This document shows positions 34,866 through 45,504 of a stretch of 64,000 bases of DNA, in pieces. The position numbers and the translations under genes are program-made. The first letter of the stretch is position 1; each line of letters starts with the position of its first letter. The DNA is from Acinetobacter radioresistens DSM 6976 = NBRC 102413 = CIP 103788 (GTDB taxonomy: Bacteria > Pseudomonadota > Gammaproteobacteria > Pseudomonadales > Moraxellaceae): the NCBI RefSeq assembly GCF_006757745.1, contig NZ_AP019740.1, forward strand, positions 1,736,001-1,800,000, in the 5' to 3' direction. The notes under the pieces were generated by a model, which was given only the letters and a program-made list of their open reading frames with translations, searched no databases and was not told the origin of the DNA.

Positions 34866-36032
34866 ATGCCTGAACCACAAACTGATATTTTTATAAATGC
34901 CTTAGAAGAATCTGTGCACTTTAGTTTAAAAACGATTAACTCCAATATTGAAAAAGGCGGGATTCGTTTAAGTAATCAACAAGCACTTGATTTACCCTAT
35001 CTCAGTGCTCGAACTTTATTAAATGAAGACTTCCTGATTCCCACTGATTATCAGGCAAATGCAGGTAAAACGGCTTCTATTTTTAAAGTCGTAAAAGCAG
35101 CCATGATTAATAATGACATCCATTCAGAAGAAGCTGAGTTTCAACAACAAGTGGAACAGCTCAAGCCATCCATTTCATCTATTTTTAATGAGCCGTATCA
35201 AGCCGGTACAGAAAACATTGATATACGTATGCGCCAGCTTTTAATTCCCAAAAATGGTGAATATGTTTCAGTAAGTCCACTTACTGCTGCTGGTGTAAAT
35301 TATCTTGTGAACCAAGAAGTTGATGCTGTAAATGAATTATGCAAAGAAAAAGACAGTGAGTTTAACCGCATTCAAACTGCTATTTTTGGCATAGGTGGAG
35401 CCAATCCACAAAATGTGGGAAGCCTAGTGCGTTCAATGCAACGCCCTATTACAGTTGATGCTCCTCAAGCAAGTGAAAAAGTACGTCAAGCCTTAGCGAT
35501 TTTCTATAACGGATTTACGATACGACTATCCCGTAAAATAAAACTGCTTAATGGGACTAAACGAGCAAAAGAAGCAATTAAAGAGTGGTCAGAAATTTTA
35601 AATCGCCAACTTATTATCACCGCGACGAATACCATTCAAAATTGGCATGACCTCGAGATTTTCGCTCCTTCGACCAATCGGGATGTTCGAGATCAGGAAG
35701 TTATTTTCCTGAACATCCTTGCTAAAGATGTCTTAAGACAGGCGACTTTTCAAAAAAATATTTTAGAAGAAGCTGAATCAATTTTACCAAGTATGGAAGA
35801 AATTGAGCGTCCTTCATTCTGGGTTCATCCGAGCCTTCCATTTGTTTTGCAAGGTTTGATTGACCCAGAGCTAAGAGATGATCACTGGAGAATTAAATTC
35901 TCCGATTATCTTGCTAGAAAAATCACCAATGAAACCTTTGATATAGAAATAAATAATGAAACTGTATCAATTAGCCTAGATAGCAATTCAGAAGGTTATA
36001 TCGCCCGCCGCTTACGGGAGATTGTTCGATGA
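34866..36032 (+). CDS. csy1: Csy1 (Cas8f), large subunit of the type I-F complex
   Basis: A 388-residue Cas8f. Characteristic stretches include GGANPQNVGSLVRSMQRP, which holds the family's conserved G-x-N-P-x-N-x-G-S, and the C-terminal LQGLIDPELRDDHWRIKFSD. Csy1 recognises the CC PAM and the 5' handle of the guide. GGGGAAG precedes the ATG. It overlaps csy2 by 4 bp. Confidence 0.93.
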   Translation: MPEPQTDIFINALEESVHFSLKTINSNIEKGGIRLSNQQALDLPYLSARTLLNEDFLIPTDYQANAGKTASIFKVVKAAMINNDIHSEEAEFQQQVEQLKPSISSIFNEPYQAGTENIDIRMRQLLIPKNGEYVSVSPLTAAGVNYLVNQEVDAVNELCKEKDSEFNRIQTAIFGIGGANPQNVGSLVRSMQRPITVDAPQASEKVRQALAIFYNGFTIRLSRKIKLLNGTKRAKEAIKEWSEILNRQLIITATNTIQNWHDLEIFAPSTNRDVRDQEVIFLNILAKDVLRQATFQKNILEEAESILPSMEEIERPSFWVHPSLPFVLQGLIDPELRDDHWRIKFSDYLARKITNETFDIEINNETVSISLDSNSEGYIARRLREIVR

Positions 36033-36922
36033 GTCGTTATGTCGTGATTCCTCGTATGCGAGTACAAAATGCAAATATACAAACCAATGGCCTGTTATTA
36101 GGTGGTGTGCCTTTGTTTGCAGCCAATATGTTTGCACATCATTTAGCAAGACAATTAGGCACTCAAGAACAAGGCATTATTTATATTCATCATGACCAAC
36201 AGCGTTTAGGCGGACAAGCTTATGGGCGCTTTACGCCTGCTCAACGCAGAGCTGCAACATATATAAATATGCAAGATTATATTGGTAAAAAATCAGCCAA
36301 ACGTCCAATATTGTCTTTACAGCCAACAGCATCTTGTCATTTAGAGTTTAGCCTTATTATCAAATTTTCTAGCTCTCGGATTAGTCCAGAAAAACTAACA
36401 AACATACTTAAACGTAGCCGTTTCGCTGGTGGACAAATTATCGAGTTTTTAGAAATTACGATATATGCTGAAAATGAATTAGAAAATGCCTTAAAGAAAA
36501 TCAAAACTGGGTTTGCCATTTTAGACCGACAAGATTTGCTTATTGAGTATCAGCAGCGTAAACAAATTAATCGAGTTCAGGCATTTACCCAACTGTTGGC
36601 ATTAAAAGCAGATGCACTTAGAACGTTCTTTAATGACCCAAATTTAAGTTGGATATCGGCAACTAATTTGGGGTACGCCCTACTTGAGCCACTCACAGAC
36701 CAACGAGCAGGTATTCGCCAAGCACAAGATCAGGAAACTACAGCACATGCCTATGCAGAACCGCTTACCGGCATTGTTCAGTATTTTTCTTTAGGCGAGA
36801 TTCTAAGGAAAAATACCGAGGCTGAGGATGACACTTGGCATAACTTGCAAAAACTATTGTGGACCTACCACTGGCCGCAAGACGACATTTTTCTTTTAAA
36901 ACAAAATTGCATTAATGCATAA
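36029..36922 (+). CDS. csy2: Csy2 (Cas5f)
   Basis: A 297-residue Cas5f. It starts RYVVIPRMRVQNANIQTNGLL and has the family's GGVPLFAANMFAHHL and ATNLGYALLEP. With Csy1 it caps the 5' end of the guide RNA. The start overlaps the csy1 stop (ATGA). Confidence 0.93.
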   Translation: MSRYVVIPRMRVQNANIQTNGLLLGGVPLFAANMFAHHLARQLGTQEQGIIYIHHDQQRLGGQAYGRFTPAQRRAATYINMQDYIGKKSAKRPILSLQPTASCHLEFSLIIKFSSSRISPEKLTNILKRSRFAGGQIIEFLEITIYAENELENALKKIKTGFAILDRQDLLIEYQQRKQINRVQAFTQLLALKADALRTFFNDPNLSWISATNLGYALLEPLTDQRAGIRQAQDQETTAHAYAEPLTGIVQYFSLGEILRKNTEAEDDTWHNLQKLLWTYHWPQDDIFLLKQNCINA

Positions 36923-36951
36923 ATCATTTTTGAATATAAGGAATTTTTTAC

Positions 36952-38013
36952 ATGACAATTTTTAAGAAATTACCAGGTAGCCTTTCTTTACAACGCGGCA
37001 CGGTGGTGAGTGATGGGGCTTTTTTCAACTTATTTGAAGATGGTAAACAAGAACCTTTACACGTGATGTATCACGGTATTCGAGGCACTCAAAATGTCGC
37101 AGGTAATAAAGAAAAAGGAGCAGCAACAGGTAATTCTCTGGCTCGCGAAGTCACCAATATTCAGTTGACCGAATCTGCAAAATTACAACCTAAAGCCAAA
37201 CTTTTGGTGAAATGGGACTTTCGTTTTATTGACTTGAGCTATGTACTGTTTGCAAGTGCTTCTAAAGCTGGTGCTGACAAAAGCGAAGAATATAATTTCC
37301 GCCAAGCTTTCTTAAGTTTTGTAAATCGCGCCAAAGAAAGCGATGGACTTAAAGAAGTTGTGCGTCGTTATGTACGTAATATCGTGAATGGCCGTTGGTT
37401 ATGGCGTAATCGTATTGTCGCTGAAAGCATTACCATTCAAGTGACTGCTCAGGACCACCCTGAAACATTGAGTTTTGATGCACTTTCTTACAACCTTAAG
37501 AGTTTTGATCAACCGTCTGAACAAGAACAAAAACTAGCAGATATTTTGTTAAAAGGAATTACAGGTGAATCCACAAGTGCTGCCTTGCATATTGAAGCGA
37601 TTGTTGACTTCGGAATGGGCGGTGTAGAAGTTTTCCCTTCTCAAAATTACCTAGAAGAGAAACCAAAAGGTTTCTCCCGATCTTTATATCAATTAACACC
37701 GAAAAAACCAGACCACAAAGCCAATGACAACCAATATCTAGGTCAAGCTGCATTACGTGACCAAAAAATCGGAAATGCACTAAGAACAATTGATACCTGG
37801 TATCCACTGTTTAAAGAAAACGATGAAAAGCCAATTGCAGTAGAACCTAATGGGGCAAATTTAGAAGGACAGATTTTCTATCGCGTGGGTAAAGATAAAG
37901 TTTCTGCATTCGATATTTTAAAAGAAATTGATGAACTGGATGTAAACAGCGACAAAGGCATGTTCCTGATTGCATGTTTAATTCGTGGTGGCGTGTACTC
38001 CGAGGGTGAATAA
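36952..38013 (+). CDS. csy3: Csy3 (Cas7f), backbone subunit
   Basis: A 353-residue Cas7f. Family features are PGSLSLQRGTVVSDGAFF at the N-terminus, HGIRGTQNV, and FGMGGVEVFPSQ near the middle. Six copies coat the spacer part of the guide. AAGGAA precedes the start. The stop overlaps the csy4 start. Confidence 0.94.
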   Translation: MTIFKKLPGSLSLQRGTVVSDGAFFNLFEDGKQEPLHVMYHGIRGTQNVAGNKEKGAATGNSLAREVTNIQLTESAKLQPKAKLLVKWDFRFIDLSYVLFASASKAGADKSEEYNFRQAFLSFVNRAKESDGLKEVVRRYVRNIVNGRWLWRNRIVAESITIQVTAQDHPETLSFDALSYNLKSFDQPSEQEQKLADILLKGITGESTSAALHIEAIVDFGMGGVEVFPSQNYLEEKPKGFSRSLYQLTPKKPDHKANDNQYLGQAALRDQKIGNALRTIDTWYPLFKENDEKPIAVEPNGANLEGQIFYRVGKDKVSAFDILKEIDELDVNSDKGMFLIACLIRGGVYSEGE

Positions 38014-38624
38014 TGATGGATGCCAATTACTATCTGGATATCCGTGTTCTTGAATCATCAGATGATACGGATTTAAAACTTGGTCATATTCGTAATCAAA
38101 TTTACACCGTGATTCATGGTGCATTTCGAAAACTACCTGCGCATTACGCGCTTGCGTTGGAGATATCCGATAAATTGAAAGCGAAGCAGGAACAGTTTGA
38201 AAAAAAACATGGTCGTTCAGCTAAACCTAACTTTGATATTTTGCGAATTTTTGCAGAAAAGCAGGATGATTTAGATGAGTTAATCGAGGCAATTAAAGGA
38301 CACTGGAAAATTCGCGACTATACCGTTTTAGGTGCCGCAATTGCTGTTCCTACTGCCAAAATTTCTGGTTGGAAAAGTTATCGTAAGTTTCGTATTCCAA
38401 CTCAGAAAACTGAACGTACAAAGCTTTCTCATCAAAATGAACCTTTAAGAGATAGACGCTTAAAAACTGCCAAAGGAATGCCCTTCTTTCAGGTGGTCAG
38501 CAGTACAGGTCATGGTTTTACAGTAATTATTGATGTGCAGGACAGCGAAAATGCGGGATACGGACTACCAGATAGCTATGGGCTTGCTCGTAAGGAAAGT
38601 CCTTTTGCCCTACCCGTTTTTTAA
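38013..38624 (+). CDS. csy4: Csy4 (Cas6f), crRNA-processing endonuclease
   Basis: A 203-residue Cas6f. It opens with NYYLDIRVLESSDD and contains LGHIRNQIYTVIHGAF with a histidine near position 35 in the region of the catalytic His of this family, plus an arginine-rich helix (YRKFRIPTQKTERTK) that grips the hairpin. It cuts the repeat at the foot of the 5-bp stem, leaving TTTAGAAA. The start could be 38013 or the next ATG, 38016. Confidence 0.92.
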   Translation: MMDANYYLDIRVLESSDDTDLKLGHIRNQIYTVIHGAFRKLPAHYALALEISDKLKAKQEQFEKKHGRSAKPNFDILRIFAEKQDDLDELIEAIKGHWKIRDYTVLGAAIAVPTAKISGWKSYRKFRIPTQKTERTKLSHQNEPLRDRRLKTAKGMPFFQVVSSTGHGFTVIIDVQDSENAGYGLPDSYGLARKESPFALPVF

Positions 38625-38635
38625 GGAAATATAAT

Positions 38636-39589
38636 ATGAGTCAACTCCGTCAGGAACGCAGCCGCCCACTTATGCTTTCAAAGCGTGCCTGCGTTTTTTA
38701 TTTAGAGAGAGTTCGTGTCGTTTTAAAAGATGATCGAATTGTTTACTTGACGGAGAACTCACAGCCTGTGGAATATTTTTATAATATTCCAGAGAAAAAC
38801 ACAGCCTTTTTACTACTTGGTAAAGGTAGTTCATTAACAGATGCGGCTGCCAGACGTTTAGCAGAATCTAATGTCATGGTTGGGTTTTGCGGTTCTGGCG
38901 GCTCCCCTTTATTTTCATCCTTAGACTTAACATTTTTAGCGCCTCAAAGTGAATATCGTCCCACTGAATATATGCAAATCTGGATGAAAGCATGGCTAGA
39001 AGATGATGCACGATTACTCATGGCAAAAATATTATTACTCGAACGTATTGCCCTCGTATCACAATCATGGAAAAAAAATTTTGATTTGATTCAATCTGGT
39101 ATTTATATTGATGAGAATGCTTTAAACACATTTAAACAAGATATTGATCGTTCAGAAAATCAACAAGAATTACTTGCAGCCGAAGGTCGTTGGGCCAAAA
39201 CGTTATACAAGCAACTTGCTAAAGGCTTTGGTGTTGAGTTCATTCGCGATGAAGGAAAAAATTCTCATGATACTATTGCTGATATAGCCAACAGTTATCT
39301 CGATCATGGAAACTATATTGCCTACGGCTATGCGGCAGTTGCTTTAAATGGAATGGGAATTAGCTTTGCTCTCCCTATTTTGCACGGTAAAACACGTCGT
39401 GGGGGTCTAGTCTTTGACCTAGCTGATCTAGTGAAAGATGCTTTTGTGATGCCAATTGCTTTTACATGTGCAGCAAAAGGATTAAATCAAAAAGAATTCC
39501 GAATGCAGCTTATTGAAACATGCCAAGACAAAGATATTTTAGATTACATGTTTGGCTTCATTACTGACATATGTAGTAAAATTAAATAA
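38636..39589 (+). CDS. cas1: Cas1, spacer integrase, type I-F
   Basis: A 317-residue Cas1f. It begins SKRACVFYLERVRVVLKDDR. Metal ligands are the Glu in AAEGRWAKTLYKQ, the His in LPILHGKTRRGG and the Asp/Glu pair region in VFDLADLVKDAF. With Cas2-3 it inserts new spacers at the leader end. In standard I-F loci cas1 comes first; here it is last in the csy operon, 11 bp after csy4 and next to the leader. Confidence 0.94.
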   Translation: MSQLRQERSRPLMLSKRACVFYLERVRVVLKDDRIVYLTENSQPVEYFYNIPEKNTAFLLLGKGSSLTDAAARRLAESNVMVGFCGSGGSPLFSSLDLTFLAPQSEYRPTEYMQIWMKAWLEDDARLLMAKILLLERIALVSQSWKKNFDLIQSGIYIDENALNTFKQDIDRSENQQELLAAEGRWAKTLYKQLAKGFGVEFIRDEGKNSHDTIADIANSYLDHGNYIAYGYAAVALNGMGISFALPILHGKTRRGGLVFDLADLVKDAFVMPIAFTCAAKGLNQKEFRMQLIETCQDKDILDYMFGFITDICSKIK

Positions 39590-39686
39590 AATCATATAAT
39601 TAAGTTTTATACTTTATAACGAAGTATTTTCACTCATTAAAAACTTATATAATTGATTTCAAGAGTTTTGTTTTAACTTAACTCTA
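39590..39686 (+). promoter_or_regulatory. CRISPR leader and promoter
   Basis: The 97 bp between cas1 and the first repeat are AT-rich. A perfect TATAAT at 39648-39653 with a poor -35 (TATTTT, 17 bp upstream) would start transcription about 27 nt before repeat 1, reading through the array on the plus strand. Confidence 0.7.
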
Positions 39687-42600
39687 GTTCGTCATCGCTT
39701 AGATGATTTAGAAACATACCAAAGTACGCAATTTATTCGCAATGTAGTTCGTCATCGCTTAGATGATTTAGAAATTCAGAATCAAAGGCTTAAAATACAA
39801 TATTTCGTTCGTCATCGCTTAGATGATTTAGAAAGCCAAAGCCAGTACTTAAGGATATTAAGGTAGGTTCGTCATCGCTTAGATGATTTAGAAAAAGATA
39901 TTCGAGAACTTTTTTAGCTGTAGTTTGTTCGTCATCGCTTAGATGATTTAGAAAAAAGTGATTGAAGTAAATTAGGGTTTTGCTGTGTTCGTCATCGCTT
40001 AGATGATTTAGAAATAGTGTGGGAGGTGGTAGTCTGGAGCCAATTAGTTCGTCATCGCTTAGATGATTTAGAAACTTTTCCTCAAGCTCTTTAGCACGCT
40101 GATCAAGTTCGTCATCGCTTAGATGATTTAGAAAAGTTGAAGGGCTTCGGCGAAGGATTGGGGTAAGTTCGTCATCGCTTAGATGATTTAGAAAGAAGCA
40201 GTACGAGTACAAGAATTTGGATATGAGTTCGTCATCGCTTAGATGATTTAGAAATCTTCAAGCCTGATGTGTTTAGCACCGTTCAAGTTCGTCATCGCTT
40301 AGATGATTTAGAAACTGCTCAGAGTCCTTGTTTTTCGGCATGGTCAGTTCGTCATCGCTTAGATGATTTAGAAAAGCATTCGCCTAAGGAACCCCCATGA
40401 GCAAAGGTTCGTCATCGCTTAGATGATTTAGAAATAAATTGATATTGCTCACATATAAGTAGCGCTGTTCGTCATCGCTTAGATGATTTAGAAAAACTTC
40501 ATACCCAGCTCCGCAATAATGCTAAAGTTCGTCATCGCTTAGATGATTTAGAAAAAGTCCTAATAAAATGCGAATTGAAATAGGAAGTTCGTCATCGCTT
40601 AGATGATTTAGAAATAACAAGACGAGAGAATTTTATCACAGAAAACGTTCGTCATCGCTTAGATGATTTAGAAATTGCTAAAGCGATACAGATCACGAAC
40701 AGAATGGTTCGTCATCGCTTAGATGATTTAGAAATGAATGCTCGAAATGGTTTGATGATATTTCAAGTTCGTCATCGCTTAGATGATTTAGAAAGATACC
40801 TTTGAAAGTTGATCTTTTAAACAAACGTTCGTCATCGCTTAGATGATTTAGAAATATAACCCCCGATAAATCAGTTCCAGAACCGCGTTCGTCATCGCTT
40901 AGATGATTTAGAAAGTATTGCAACAAAAGTTGAATCAAACGGAGATGTTCGTCATCGCTTAGATGATTTAGAAATGTTTCGTCATGTACTCCGCTTTTTG
41001 ATAATGGTTCGTCATCGCTTAGATGATTTAGAAAAGATGAAGCTAACTGATCTAAAGTTGCAGCATGTTCGTCATCGCTTAGATGATTTAGAAAAATGTA
41101 TATCCTGAATTTGGGCCGCCTAAACCGTTCGTCATCGCCTAGATGATTTAGAAACAGGTCCGCGACTGAATCCAAGTTAGAACCGGGTTCGTCATCGCCT
41201 AGATGATTTAGAAAATCTATTCCGACACTTGCACTTGAACTAACATGTTCGTCATCGCCTAGATGATTTAGAAATTCTCATACCCGCCCAACTGTTCAAT
41301 CAGATTGTTCGTCATCGCCTAGATGATTTAGAAATTCACGTCGCGGCAGTGAAATCGCGATTAACAGTTCGTCATCGCCTAGATGATTTAGAAATTCGGG
41401 CCACGCTCTAGTTTTTCTAAGCAGCAGTTCGTCATCGCCTAGATGATTTAGAAATCTCTTGTAATGGGTTTCATAATATAATATAGGTTCGTCATCGCTT
41501 AGATGATTTAGAAAACAAATGTTGACCATTGAGCAGTATCCAGAAAGTTTGTCATCGCTTAGATGATTTAGAAAAGAAAATCAAAATAATCAGGTGCAAG
41601 CGGTTCGTTTGTCATCGCTTAGATGATTTAGAAGAACAGCATAGACTGAATTGGCAATCTTGTGAGGTTCGTCATCGCTTAGATGATTTAGAAGAATATG
41701 GTGTATATACTTGTGCATTTAGTTCTGTTCGTCATCGCTTAGATGATTTAGAAGTGAGTCTTCGTATAGAGGTTTTGATTCAACAAGTTCGTCATCGCTT
41801 AGATGATTTAGAAGTTTAGGGTTGTATGCAATATTGCCGCGTGCATGTTCGTCATCGCTTAGATGATTTAGAAGATCACATTTGTGTGTTATTGCCGCAG
41901 CACCTGGTTCGTCATCGCTTAGATGATTTAGAAGAAAAGTTTTTAATCGGCGTGAATCATATAAAAGTTCGTCATCGCTTAGATGATTTAGAAGTATGGG
42001 GGCAGATTGGCGAGTAGGTTCGATTGGTTCGTCATCGCTTAGATGATTTAGAAGTTGCTGCTGATTCTGTTCTTGAGCCTGTTGACGTTCGTCATCGCTT
42101 AGATGATTTAGAAGATTAAAAGCAGTTTGGGTGTTTGATGCCTTCTGTTCGTCATCGCTTAGATGATTTAGAAGATTTACAAGGGCGTAGGTATTGCTAC
42201 TTGTAAGTTCGTCATCGCTTAGATGATTTAGAAGAGACAGAACCAAAGGAACCGAAGCAAGACAGTGTTCGTCATCGCTTAGATGATTTAGAAGGCAGCA
42301 AGTTTCTGTTATAGAGAAAAAGTTATGTTCGTCATCGCTTAGATGATTTAGAAGAACACGGTGATGCCGGAATGGATTTGACAGCTGTTCGTCATCGCTT
42401 AGATGATTTAGAAGGTGATCTTAATGATGAGCGCGATGAATTTGAAGTTCGTCATCGCTTAGATGATTTAGAAGACCTTCTTTGCTTATTTTATTGCAGA
42501 GTCCAAGTTCGTCATCGCTTAGATGATTTAGAAGACTAAAGGTAAAACAAAAAAAAGTGATAAAGTGTTCGTCATCGCTTAGATGATTTAGAAGTCTATC

Positions 42601-43254
42601 CCAAACTCTTGTTTGACCGCATCTGCGTTCGTCATCGCTTAGATGATTTAGAAAATTCGTCAAGCTCGTAGAAATTGACTTTAACCGTTCGTCATCGCTT
42701 AGATGATTTAGAAAAAGGCTTAATCAAAGTTGAGCGAAAAACTGGTGTTCGTCATCGCTTAGATGATTTAGAAAAGCAAGAAACCAAATCAACACATCAA
42801 TTTACCGTTCGTCATCGCTTAGATGATTTAGAAAATAGTCATTCTTGAAGACAAGCCGCTCAAAGGGTTCGTCATCGCTTAGATGATTTAGAAATTACCT
42901 GGTTTATCCGCAATACGGCGCTCATAGTTCGTCATCGCTTAGATGATTTAGAAAAATCGACTCAGTAAGCGTGCAATCCACTTTATGTTCGTCATCGCTT
43001 AGATGATTTAGAAAGACAGTACCTGTTCGGTTTTTTGAAATTGATTGTTTGTCATCGCTTAGATGATTTAGAAATTATGGAATGATGAAATATTAATTAA
43101 TGGTATGTTTGTCATCGCTTAGATGATTTAGAAAAAACAGCTAGACGGCGCGCGTGGTGATTCAGGGTTTGTCATCGCTTAGATGATTTAGAAATATTCT
43201 TTATCTTTCGGCTTGTCATCTATGAAGTTCGTTATTCCATAAATGGTTTAAGAC
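39687..43254 (+). CRISPR. Type I-F CRISPR array, 60 repeats and 59 spacers
   Basis: The 28-nt repeats start with GTTCGTCATCGCTT and end with AGATGATTTAGAAA, and recur exactly every 60 bp, giving 32-nt spacers throughout. The TCATC/GATGA stem and TTTAGAAA handle fix the direction as plus. Variant blocks, counted from the leader: 1-24 standard; 25-30 (41127-41454) with CGCCT; 31 standard; 32-33 start GTTT; 33-49 end GAAG; 50-56 standard; 57-59 start GTTT; 60 (43227-43254) strongly degenerate. I saw no duplicated spacers by eye. An unbroken array with diverse spacers beside intact cas genes argues for a working system. Confidence 0.97.
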
Positions 43255-43397
43255 TTTTAAAGAGACATAGTAAAAACTTCTATAAACAATAAAATTATTA
43301 AAAACAGAATTATTGTTCAATAAATCATCCAATTTCATCTACATTATTAAATTAAAAAGGTATTATGAGCCGAAATATGTCAGAATTTGATTAATTT

Positions 43398-44975
43398 ATG
43401 ATGTTCATGAGAAAACTGGGTAAGTCTTTTGACCTGGACTTGAGAAAATTAATACTTTTATTAATCGTATTCTGCGTATCTACACTCTTCTTTGTATCTT
43501 TAGGCGTGAGTTATTTAATCGTAAAAAACCAGTTGATCAGCAACTCTTTAGCGATTAACTCGGAATATGCAAATAAAATTGCCCTTAATACAGACAATCA
43601 TTTTCAAAATATATTAAAAGAACTCAAGTACAGTGCTCAATCTTTGGGGAAAGACTTTAACAGTTTTGCGTTAAGAGAAGCAGAAGTTGATCGTCTTAAA
43701 TACCAGTCGGATCACTATAACAGTGTAGTCATTGGTGATGCTGAAGGCAGGCTCATCAACTTTTCTTCCAACATTTTAAATATTGACCGGAATAAAATTC
43801 AGACCACGCCCGGAATTCAAGCCTCACTTAAAAATAAAAAAACTTATATTTCTTCACCCTATTACTCTGTAAAAGATAATCTGATTGTTTTCTTGTCCCA
43901 GCCTATCTTTGATAAAGATAATAACTATAAGGGCTTTATAGGCTCAGCCATTTACTTAAAGCAGAAAAATATTATTAACCATCTCTTAACGATCAACTAC
44001 AGTTATAAAAAGAGCTACATGTATGTGATTGATCAGAATAATAAGATTATTTTTCACCCTGATACAAAAAGAATTGGAGAAACTGTTAGGAATAATACAG
44101 GCCTGAAATACATGCAGGCGACCAAAAATGGAAATATCCGTTTGATAAACAGTCGAGGCGTAGATAATCTTGCTGGCTTTTCATACATCCCCTCAACCAA
44201 GTGGCTTATTGTCTCTCAGCAGCCCACTAATGAGCTACTTGAGCAGGCATCGACTATTATTTATAAAGTTACAGGCGGAATTTTCCTGTTTTATCTGCTT
44301 ATTTTTTATATTGTCTGGAGATTTGCACTTGTTATTTCCAATCCGTTACATAACCTAGCCAATATGGCCAGTCTGCTAAATCAGCCTAAAATCGAAGAAA
44401 GAATCAAAAGGATTAATCCTTGGTACTATGAAGTCACCAAGTTCAAGTTATCACTTTTATTAAGCGCACGTAAATTTTCTCATAAGCTGACCGAAATGGA
44501 TCATCGTATTAATACAGATCCACTGACTGGCTTATTAAACCGTAGAGGGATGCAGTTCTTTACAAAAGGAATGATAGATTCTAAAGTTCCTTTTTCTGTA
44601 CTTCTAATTGATATAGACCATTTTAAACGTATTAATGATACGTATGGTCATGATGAAGGTGATGAAGTACTAAAAACTTTGGCTAAAATCATGTTGGAAA
44701 ATTTCCGCAAAAATGATCTTTGTTGCCGTCATGGTGGTGAAGAATTTATTGTAATTATTCCAAATGTTAATAAACAAGAGGTCTATGAAAGTGCTGAAAG
44801 ATTTCGCCATGCCGTAGAAACATATATTATTAATAATGTTGGCAGAATCACGGCCTCTATTGGTATTGCGTCGTGGCCCGAGAGCTCAAATAGTTTTACA
44901 GAAGTATTAAAAATTGCCGACAACAATCTCTACCATGCCAAAAATCATGGCCGCAACCAGGTAAAGCACAGCTAA
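43398..44975 (+). CDS. Membrane-bound diguanylate cyclase with dCache-like sensor
   Basis: A 525-residue protein. TM1 (~residues 18-40), a ~240-residue periplasmic Cache-like sensor, TM2 (~285-310), then a GGEEF domain from about 360. The active site reads HGGEEFIVI, with DPLTGLLNRRG and LLIDIDHFKRINDTYGHDEGD before it. It should make cyclic-di-GMP from GTP in response to an external ligand. An RxxD product-inhibition site is not obvious. ATGs at 43398, 43401 and 43407 are all possible starts. It is unrelated to the array upstream. Confidence 0.9.
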   Translation: MMFMRKLGKSFDLDLRKLILLLIVFCVSTLFFVSLGVSYLIVKNQLISNSLAINSEYANKIALNTDNHFQNILKELKYSAQSLGKDFNSFALREAEVDRLKYQSDHYNSVVIGDAEGRLINFSSNILNIDRNKIQTTPGIQASLKNKKTYISSPYYSVKDNLIVFLSQPIFDKDNNYKGFIGSAIYLKQKNIINHLLTINYSYKKSYMYVIDQNNKIIFHPDTKRIGETVRNNTGLKYMQATKNGNIRLINSRGVDNLAGFSYIPSTKWLIVSQQPTNELLEQASTIIYKVTGGIFLFYLLIFYIVWRFALVISNPLHNLANMASLLNQPKIEERIKRINPWYYEVTKFKLSLLLSARKFSHKLTEMDHRINTDPLTGLLNRRGMQFFTKGMIDSKVPFSVLLIDIDHFKRINDTYGHDEGDEVLKTLAKIMLENFRKNDLCCRHGGEEFIVIIPNVNKQEVYESAERFRHAVETYIINNVGRITASIGIASWPESSNSFTEVLKIADNNLYHAKNHGRNQVKHS

Positions 44976-45013
44976 AAAATATAATTCAGGAAATTTATGA
45001 ATCAGCTATTTTA

Positions 45014-45072
45014 AGGCATAACCTTTAGATGGTCAGATATATAACTGATCCTTTAAGGGTTATGCTTTTTTA
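45014..45072 (+). terminator. Terminator after the diguanylate cyclase gene
   Basis: GCATAACC (45017-45024) pairs with GGGTTATGC (45057-45065), with an inner GGTCAG/CTGATC stem, followed by a six-T run. The position after the stop at 44975 fits. Confidence 0.75.
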
Positions 45073-45504
45073 TTCTATATAATTTTTACTGATTTTTTCT
45101 CAATTGAAGTTACTTGTTTCTATATTAAGTAACCCTGCTTAATCTTGATGAGCAAACATTACGCTCTCTATTTCTATATTCCCCTTAAAACAATTAATGG
45201 CATACTGAACTATTCTATTTTTAAATATATAATAAATATTATGATATTTATCAGGATGAGTGTTCATATAACAGTTATTAAAATTATCAGATATTTATTA
45301 AAAACAAAAACATGATTAAAATTTTTATATTTTCTTACTTGTACTCAGGCTGGATATCAATCCATATTTAATATACATGAGCAAATGCTCTACGCATCAG
45401 GTCTTTTGATCTATCGATTTTAGCGAGTTTTGATAATAGAGTCTAATTTTTATTTATTCAGACGTTATCATATAGGCTCTAGTTTTACACCTGATCGACT
45501 GAAT
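45073..45504. other. AT-rich intergenic region
   Basis: About 430 bp before the LysE gene. I see no gene, no clear promoter and no notable repeat. Confidence 0.5.

Noticed and set aside
39790-42663. Several ORFs in the array encoding repeated FLNHLSDDE or VRHRLDDLE units
   Set aside because: They are read-through of the 28-bp CRISPR repeat in other frames; 60 bp is a multiple of three, so the frame stays open. Not genes.
39715-43226. Self-targeting or duplicated spacers
   Set aside because: Reading the 59 spacers by eye showed no duplicates and no obvious match to the window, but this needs a computed search and cannot be claimed either way.
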